Source of the DNA: Orobanche coerulescens
Taxonomy: Eukaryota > Streptophyta > Magnoliopsida > Lamiales > Orobanchaceae
Assembly (NCBI GenBank): GCA_033398695.1
Contig: CM065815.1
Coordinates: 103,382,501-103,446,500 of the forward strand
Direction of reading: 5' to 3'
DNA: 64,000 bases
Shown here: positions 57,937 through 64,000 of the stretch, piece after piece
Layout: each line of letters begins with the position of its first letter
How positions within the stretch are numbered: the first letter of the stretch is position 1
Notes under the pieces: model-generated
The model's input: the letters and a program-made list of their open reading frames with translations, nothing else
Database searches by the model: none
Told to the model about the DNA's origin: nothing
Translations under genes and position numbers: made by a program

Positions 57937-60900
57937 TGTAAAACCCGTAATTTCGATTTCCGGTAATTTCTTTTTTTTCGGCGGAAGTCCGTTTTGACGA
58001 CTCTCTCATGACCGTTTCGTCATTATGAGAATGATTAATTCTACACTTTTTGTCATCCGAGTTCGTTTCGGTGTTGTTTTGTTGAGTTTCGTGCTTTTTA
58101 GCGACTTTTTCCGCACTTGAGTTCGATTCTTGCGAATATCGTTCGAAACTGCTGTTTCGAGTTTCCCGTAAGTCCGTTTAACTTTGTTAGATGTGTTGTG
58201 AACTTCGGTTTGGTTATTCGATCACGTATCGTGATTTCCGGGCGTTTTGGGCCATTTTGTAATTTCTTAAAAGTTACGGGTATCCGTATCTGTAATTGTT
58301 GTCTCGACCCGTTTCTTGGTCGCGTATGATTAATTATTGTATTATGTTTTCATTTCGGGTCGAGGATGTTGTCCGCAAACTTTTCGTCGTGTTCGTTCCG
58401 TACGTTTTCGGGAATCGAGTCGTCGGGCCCTGGTGGCCGGGCACTGGCCGGACGGTTGCGGGACTGGCCGGATGATTGCAGGCACCAGCCGGACGAGTGC
58501 GGCAGGAACTTGCGTAGCGCACGCTACGGCCGGGAGGCAGCGCACGCTACGCCCGGTTGTCTGCGCGCTAGCGGGCCGGGGCAGTAGGGCAGTGGGGGTA
58601 CTGGACTCGGTGGATCGGCAGGTAGCGCACGCTACTGCCGGACACTACGTACGCTACGGCGGACAGGTAGCGCACGCTACGGCCGGAAGGCTGCGCACGC
58701 TACCTGGCCGAGCAGTCTAGTCTAGGAGGTCACTGGATTGCGGCCTGGGCCGATAGCGCGCGCTAGCTCGGCAGCCTAGCGCACGCTAGTCCGGCCCAGT
58801 ATAAATGTGGCTGAGCAGCCTCATTTTCACTCATTTTTCATTTTCTTTCTTTTCGATCCGCGGCTGGAGCTTCGGAGGTGACGAAGCCATGTTGTTTAAC
58901 AACAAATCCACGAAGTTCTTGAGTTCATAACATCAATCAATCATCCGTTATCATCCTTTGATCCAGCGAAACAAAGGTAATCTTCCTTAGAACCCTAATT
59001 TCGTGAATTTGGGGGTTTTTGCATTTTTGTCCGATTCGTTCCGTGTTGTTGATTAATTCATGATGGGTATGATTAATCTTGGTAGTATTCTTGTGTTTAA
59101 CATCATTTAATCCATTGTTCTTCGTCGAATCGAAGTATATTTCTTGATTTCCTTCAAATCGACTTTTTGGGGGATTTGTTCTCGATCTCGTTTTCCATCC
59201 GTTTTTGTTGGATAAATTGTGGTTAAATGATGTTGTTAAACATATTCTATGGATTGTATATCCATATTTCGACTTGGAATCCGTTTTCGTGTTTTGTCGG
59301 GACGAATCGTGTTCTTGGCCGTTTTGGGGAAAACACTTGAACTTTCGTCATTTGTTCTTTGAATTCAACAGCTTTGAGTCGTGTTATGGAATTCATTTTT
59401 GTTGTTGTATTTGTCCTTCATAGTTTATTATTGCGAGTTGGCGATCGGTGGAGTGGGCGGGTTCGTAGTCGGCTCGTGTCAACCTACTTTGGTCGATTCT
59501 CCGTGTTGTTCTTATTCGAGGCATGTACCTTGCTCATTCATTTCTTATTTTGTGGATATGATGATCGGTGATTGTCTTGGTGTGTTTGTTTGGTTGTTTG
59601 AAATGTAGTTTCAAAAGATTTCGGTTTGGCCTCGTTAAAGGCTTTCTTTCAAAATGCGTGTGTTTTGTGAACGGTGTGTTTTGGGAATTGATTATGATTT
59701 GATTATTTTGAACGTTGAAGGCTTTGATGACACCCCTGTTGTTTAAAGTATGGAATCATGTATTCCGTGTTTAATCTTGTTATTGTGATTTGAAGAGTTT
59801 GATAACGGCGCCGAGTAAGTGGCCATCTCTAGTAAGTATTCTTGATGAACTTACATTCTTAGCATATTAGTATTGCATGAGTAACGTGTGTGTGTATGCT
59901 CACTACAGGTTAGATCCGACGGGGTCTCGGTAGGGGTCCACAGAGACGTGGATCGACGAGCTTGCTTTTAACCACTACGGGTTAGATCCGACGGGGTCTC
60001 GGTAGGGGTCCACAGAGACGTGGATCGACGGTTAATTATGGTGCATTTTAGAAATGTGACTCAATTATGGCATTTCCGGAAATGAGTGATTTTGAACGGT
60101 TTTCATGATTGCATGCATCGACTAAGTGTGTAATAGGTAAGTTGTTCATTTGGCTTACTTGGCTAGGATGGCACTGGAGTATTTTGTTGTTTGTGTTAAA
60201 TCCTTTAATTGTGGATTTTGATGTTGGAAGACGAACCTTGTTGTCGTTCTCGTGTATTGTGAGTTGATGAGATTTCGGGCTAAAATCCCAATGGTTTTGT
60301 AAAAGTCATTTTACGGATTTGGGGCTAAAATCCCAACGGTTTGGTAAATGTCATTTTACGGAAAGTAAACCTTTGGGGCGGTGACCCCTTTCGTCTTTTG
60401 GGTTTTGGAAAAGTAGGATTTGATAATCCTAAATTGACTTCTATTAAAACTCTCGATGGCATTCTAAACCGTTTTATAAATTATTTCCATTGATTTGTGA
60501 TCTTTCGATTTTGAAATGTTTTCTCAAACTCTTGCCTCGGGAAGTATTTTTCGTTTCGTTTGGATCTTGAGGATTTCTGGTTATTGTTATTCGTGGAATG
60601 TGAATTGTATGGCTCGTATTTGCACTTTGTTCTTGCACTAGCAAAACAGTGGAGTTTTGCTAACCCCCGAGTATTCGGGGGATGGATGTCTATTTTGCAT
60701 TCAGGTTTTGGAGCATAACACAGGGTCGGCACGAAGGATGATGAAAGATGATCGATACTAATCACATGAGGAACCGTACATCGTGTATTGGTTCAGTTGT
60801 ACTTTATTTTCCGCTGCTATATTTTTCCCGTTGTACGGGTGTGGTTGTGTTTTGACCCCTGCGTGGGCATGAGTTGTATTTGAGTTGTATGTATTTATTG

Positions 60901-61037
60901 AAAGACCAAATCGGTCTACTGAGTCATTTTAGCCTTAAAGGCATGGTTGAGTTGTTATATGTTGTTACCAGCCTGGTAGATCCTTGAGGAAAGGTTCTAC
61001 GGCGTGTAATATCCCTGAGCGGATTGGGGGTGTTACA
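57937..61037 (+). mobile_element. Solo gypsy LTR E (chromovirus, Gypsy-B relative) in the MULE
   Basis: 3101 bp starting TGTAAAACCCG and ending GGGGGTGTTACA, with perfect target duplication TAGTT (57932-57936 and 61038-61042). No internal region remains, so it is a solo LTR from LTR-LTR recombination. It shares the GATCCGACGGGGTCTCGG segment with Gypsy-B LTRs in reverse orientation. TATA box at 58800-58806. A perfect hairpin lies at 60664-60681. A 70-bp tandem duplication lies at about 59909-60032. It interrupts the MULE transposase between its N-terminal region and DNA-binding domain. Confidence 0.94.
58515..58788 (+). promoter_or_regulatory. Palindrome array, solo LTR E
   Basis: Nine sites start at 58515, 58538, 58559, 58623, 58645, 58668, 58691, 58754 and 58777, mostly TAGCGCACGCTA, with 21-23 bp spacing within groups and 63-64 bp between groups. 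The last site ends 11 bp before TATAAAT at 58800. Confidence 0.85.
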
Positions 61038-61850
61038 TAGTTGACCGGTGACAGGTGGAGGCTGCTCGACCCAACCCAAAGTCCCGGCACTACCGGGATC
61101 GGGAAATGGAATGATCCAATTACGCATTGAACGTTGATGCTCACGCTCGCTCACGGACTGATGGTCGGATGAGAAGTTCCGACGACTCATAATCCTATCC
61201 ATTTGGGTAGGTTGGCGAACCCAAACAAGAAACTCCACAGACAGTGACTCAAGCAAGTCTTTACAATAATCTTCATCTTCAGACGTATGCACCTCCTCAC
61301 CTTCCTCTTCTGCCTCGTCTTCCTCATCTTCCTCATATTGATAATTTTTGGAAGGCATGTCATAATAGATGTTGTCGGGCTCTACTCTCGAGCTGCTACA
61401 TCCTACATTAACCTCGGGGGTGGAGGATCTGCCTTTCTCAACATAGACCTCAGGATCCTCTTTGTATTCTACTAGCTATCGAAGTATCTCGGTATCGCGC
61501 CATAATAGGACTTTTACTTTGTTGACCTTGACCATGTGTGTCAAGTACCATAATTTGTAATCAGACTCATTTAGACCACCCAAACCCACTCTTATAACCC
61601 CCATGAGGTTTATACGACTAACTTTGCTCGTGTCGATGTAGACAGAAAAGTAGTCCCAATCTACATATGTCACTGGCTCCCAATGACCACCATGATGTAT
61701 CAAAACACACTGCCATGATATCTGATTAGAAGAAGATGAATAACTTATTAGAAAACTGATCGAACAATATTCTAGCATATCTTCACAGCCTTGGACACGA
61801 CCAACGATCATGTGCAATTTTCCTAGCCATGAAATGGCCTTGAACATGAT
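61038..61850 (-). pseudogene. MULE transposase N-terminal region
   Basis: About 61735-61480 encodes VLIHHGGHWEPVTYVDWDYF and LWYLTHMVKVNK, the conserved N-terminal region of plant MULE transposases. After a stop (about 61476) the same frame continues as an acidic stretch and then 61358-61043, ending WVEQPPPVTGQL at the solo LTR. The initiator is unclear: an ATA occupies the likely start before SWQC. The reading frame above 61735 is probably not coding. Confidence 0.75.
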
Positions 61851-61985
61851 CGCTGCACATGATTGTTGACGATCGTGGACATGTTAGTTGTGCACATAAA
61901 ATATCAATGACCTTGAGCATGACCGTTGCACACAGTGGCTTGCCATTGTGTGCAGCCATCGTGTCCAGAAGAACATGTCGAAAAA
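61790..61985. repeat. MULE right-side repeat cluster
   Basis: GTGCACA/CATGATCG-type units and a CCATTGTGTGCAGCCATCG segment, the inverse of that at about 51520. Consistent with subterminal inverted repeats of the MULE. 61986-62128 shows no further feature. Confidence 0.6.
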
Positions 61986-62128
61986 AATTTCGGCAGTAAA
62001 ATTTTGATGCATACCTTCTAAATGAACCCAGAAGCACGAGAAATGAAGTCTTATTTGAACATCAACTTCTCTTTTTGAATAATCGTGTGATTTGTATAAA
62101 GAGTTTGGGAGACCCATTGTAAATAATA

Positions 62129-63399
62129 TGTTGGGATAAACATTCATGTTTCGATAAATTACCAATATACAGCAAGAAGTCTTAAAGGAGTCAGAATGTT
62201 GTTACTGTTAGGAGTCTCCATACAGCCCGTCCATACAGCAAAGAGATCTTCTACAATCCATCCTACAGAGCCTACCTAATACAGCGAAGAAACTTAATGT
62301 GTTGGATACAACATACAGTCTGAAGGTGGTTTACTTTTGAAAAGTAAAATACCTCCAACAAGACTAAACATAAAAAGCTTTAAACCGTTGCGACATAAAC
62401 ATTGTTTATTCATAAAGTATTCATGGTTAAAGCAGTATTTATTGATGATATGACATCATTTAATGCAGTCGGAGAGAGACAAATTTGAACACCCTGAAGA
62501 GCATTTAATGCAAAGACAGAAAGGATGTTTGAAGGATTAAATGCGATCTGCTTTAATTCAAACATTAAGCATCCGCGAATCAAGAGACAGACGTCAACAT
62601 CTCACCAACCAACAACGGCTACATTTATAACGGATATATTTCCAAGGTTATAAATAGCTCCAAGCAAGAGGACTTTAAGACACACGAAAAGCTATTCATT
62701 ATCGCGCATATTCTGACAAGATTACTCAGACAATCTAGCTATTCAAGAGCAGCATATTTCGTGAGCATACAACAATATCCAAGTGAAGAAATATACTAAG
62801 TCCCCAATCCAAACAGCACAGCATACCATGATTGTTCATCAAAGATAAAGCTGCTGTTTGAGGTTTGTTCAACCCTTTCCATTGAAATTATCATTAGCTC
62901 GGTGTGGACTAAGGATCCTTGCGTATTCCAACCTATGTGGGAAGAATAGCATTAAAGACGAAGCTTCAATCTATGTGAGATGAAGCGAGTCAGAAAGAGC
63001 TTGAAGCGAATCTGTGTGAACGGAAAAAGATACAGTCCCTGTATCAATCTGTGTGAATGATATAGAGACAGGTTTAGTTAAAGTCACGTAGTTGTGTACA
63101 TAGTGATTTTAATAAACTCTTTACTCCTGTGTGGAGGACCAGTGGACGTATAGGGGTTTACCTCGAACCACTTTAAACTGTGTGTTATTTACCTTTTGTC
63201 TTTACTGTTTTCATTCTATTGTGATTTATATGTATACATTGTAAAATCCTATACGCATCAAGCAAACAGGAGAACACCTAGTTGCTGTATTTACAGCAAC
63301 TCACCCAACATACTTCCGCTACGCAATTAAATTTGAAAATCGTACAACTTATTGTGCTCTTACTTTCTATGCTGTTTATTGTATACTTAGTGACTAACA
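62129..63399 (+). repeat. Copia G 5' LTR
   Basis: 1271 bp, TGTTGGGATAAAC..ACTAACA, the inverse-orientation relative of the element F LTRs. ATACAGC direct repeats near the U3 start. TATA box TATAAATA at 62649-62656. Confidence 0.9.
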
Positions 63400-63400
63400 C

Positions 63401-63415
63401 GTCGTATCAGAGTGG
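63401..63415 (+). promoter_or_regulatory. Copia G primer-binding site
   Basis: GTCGTATCAGAGTGG directly after the LTR. Its GTATCAGAG core matches the iMet tRNA complement TGGTATCAGAGC. Confidence 0.75.
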
Positions 63416-63506
63416 TTGATTCTAAAAAGAATCAGTCGATTTTTAACTGAATCAGATCCCATAATCACTAGTTTTTGAAAACCTTTTTTTATACTCTCAT
63501 CATTCC

Positions 63507-64000
63507 ATGTATAAAATAGACTCTTCTATGATAAACAAGGTTCCTATGTATTTTACTAATGAGTTTTATGACTGGAGAATCATGATGGAAGCCCATCTTG
63601 CGGCCATGAATGAGGAAATGATTTATGTCATCATCATAATTTTGAAGGTCAACATGGCCCCAAGGATGGAAGGGAAACCTTATGGCGAATGCTCGAGAAA
63701 GAGCGTGATCAGTGGAGCGCAAGCGAGCCAATCTGGACAACGTCGCCAAGAATGCGCTATTTGTCACTCTCGACAAAGACACATTCTCAAAGGTAAAGAG
63801 CTGTAAGACAGCTAAGGAAATCTGGGAAGAACTTAAGTTGATTTACAAGGGTACTGAGCACTCGAAAGAAAATAAAATTTCTAAACTTACTCAGCAATTC
63901 GAATTCTTTGAAATTAAATCTTCCGAAATGCTTGAGGAGCTTGACCTCAGATTCACTGGCAGTGTTGGTGAACTTGAAGCATTGGGTAAATTGTATACCC
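63507..64000 (+). pseudogene. Copia G gag, 5' part (runs off window)
   Basis: Start ATG at 63507. YDWRIMMEAHLAAMNEEM is the UBN2-type copia gag N-terminus, like that of element F. A frameshift lies between about 63640 and 63730. The second frame continues through NLDNVAKNALF and SCKTAKEIWEELKLIYKGTE to the window edge. Pol should lie beyond 64000, but cannot be judged here. Confidence 0.85.

Larger units (their letters stand above)
51470..62128 (-). mobile_element. MULE (Mutator-like) transposon, split by copia D and solo LTR E
   Basis: Minus-strand transposase pieces at 61850-61038, 57936-57171 and 54217-53325 become contiguous when D (TSD CCAGA) and E (TSD TAGTT) are removed. Segments built from CATCGTGTGC/GCACACGATG-type repeats lie on both sides (51480-51860 and 61790-61985) in inverted orientation. 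They may be the subterminal repeats. Exact ends and the 9-bp target duplication were not identified, so the boundaries given are approximate. Confidence 0.7.

Noticed and set aside
58337..58720. 127-codon open frame with Arg/Gly/Ala-rich product in solo LTR E
   Set aside because: Product of GC-rich palindromic DNA; several overlapping frames on both strands are open, which is typical of low-complexity sequence.

Overview
The window is plant nuclear DNA, probably from a eudicot with a large genome. It consists almost entirely of nested transposable elements and I see no intact host gene. The basis for this is Ty1/copia and Ty3/gypsy (chromovirus, Tekay/Del-like) coding remnants, LTRs bounded by TG..CA with 5-bp target duplications, primer-binding sites complementary to plant initiator-Met tRNA, a Mutator-like (MULE) transposase with a SWIM finger, a Ulp1-type protease remnant, a LINE tail and a CACTA-like end. 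All coding regions carry stops, frameshifts or deletions.

Layout. 1-1.16 kb: unrecognised sequence, then a 5'-truncated LINE tail. 1.16-12.6 kb: Copia-1 (minus strand), with a deleted mini-element F (4850-7918) inserted in its integrase. 12.6-17.2 kb, resuming at 48.2-49.1 kb: a decayed plus-strand copia, Copia-2, split by a 31-kb block. That block is Gypsy-A (17202-48226, minus, TSD CAACA). Gypsy-A was itself hit twice: by Gypsy-C (19501-26136, TSD ATACC), a gag-bearing internal-deletion derivative, and by Gypsy-B (29610-45623, TSD CTGAT). Gypsy-B is now an LTR-internal-LTR-internal-LTR tandem. 49.2-51.4 kb: a CACTA-like end, an LTR-like scrap and a Ulp1-like remnant. 51.5-62.1 kb: a minus-strand MULE split by copia D (54218-57170, TSD CCAGA) and by solo gypsy LTR E (57937-61037, TSD TAGTT). 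From 62129: the 5' LTR and gag start of copia G, the same family as F, running off the window.

Most notable signal. The LTRs of four gypsy units (A, B, C, E) and one unrelated copia (D) carry arrays of 12-bp self-complementary sites spaced about 23 bp apart, mostly in groups of four. The core is TAGCG-TG/CA-CGCTA in B, C, D and E, and TTACGGCCGTAA in A. In B, C and E the array ends a constant 11-12 bp upstream of a TATA box. This looks like a promoter-proximal cis-regulatory cassette shared across retrotransposon superfamilies. I do not recognise it as a described element.

A second strong result is that the middle LTR of tandem B is a mosaic of the two outer LTRs. The switch falls between 37673 and 37704, as expected from unequal LTR-LTR crossing-over. 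An assembly artefact at this repeat must still be excluded.
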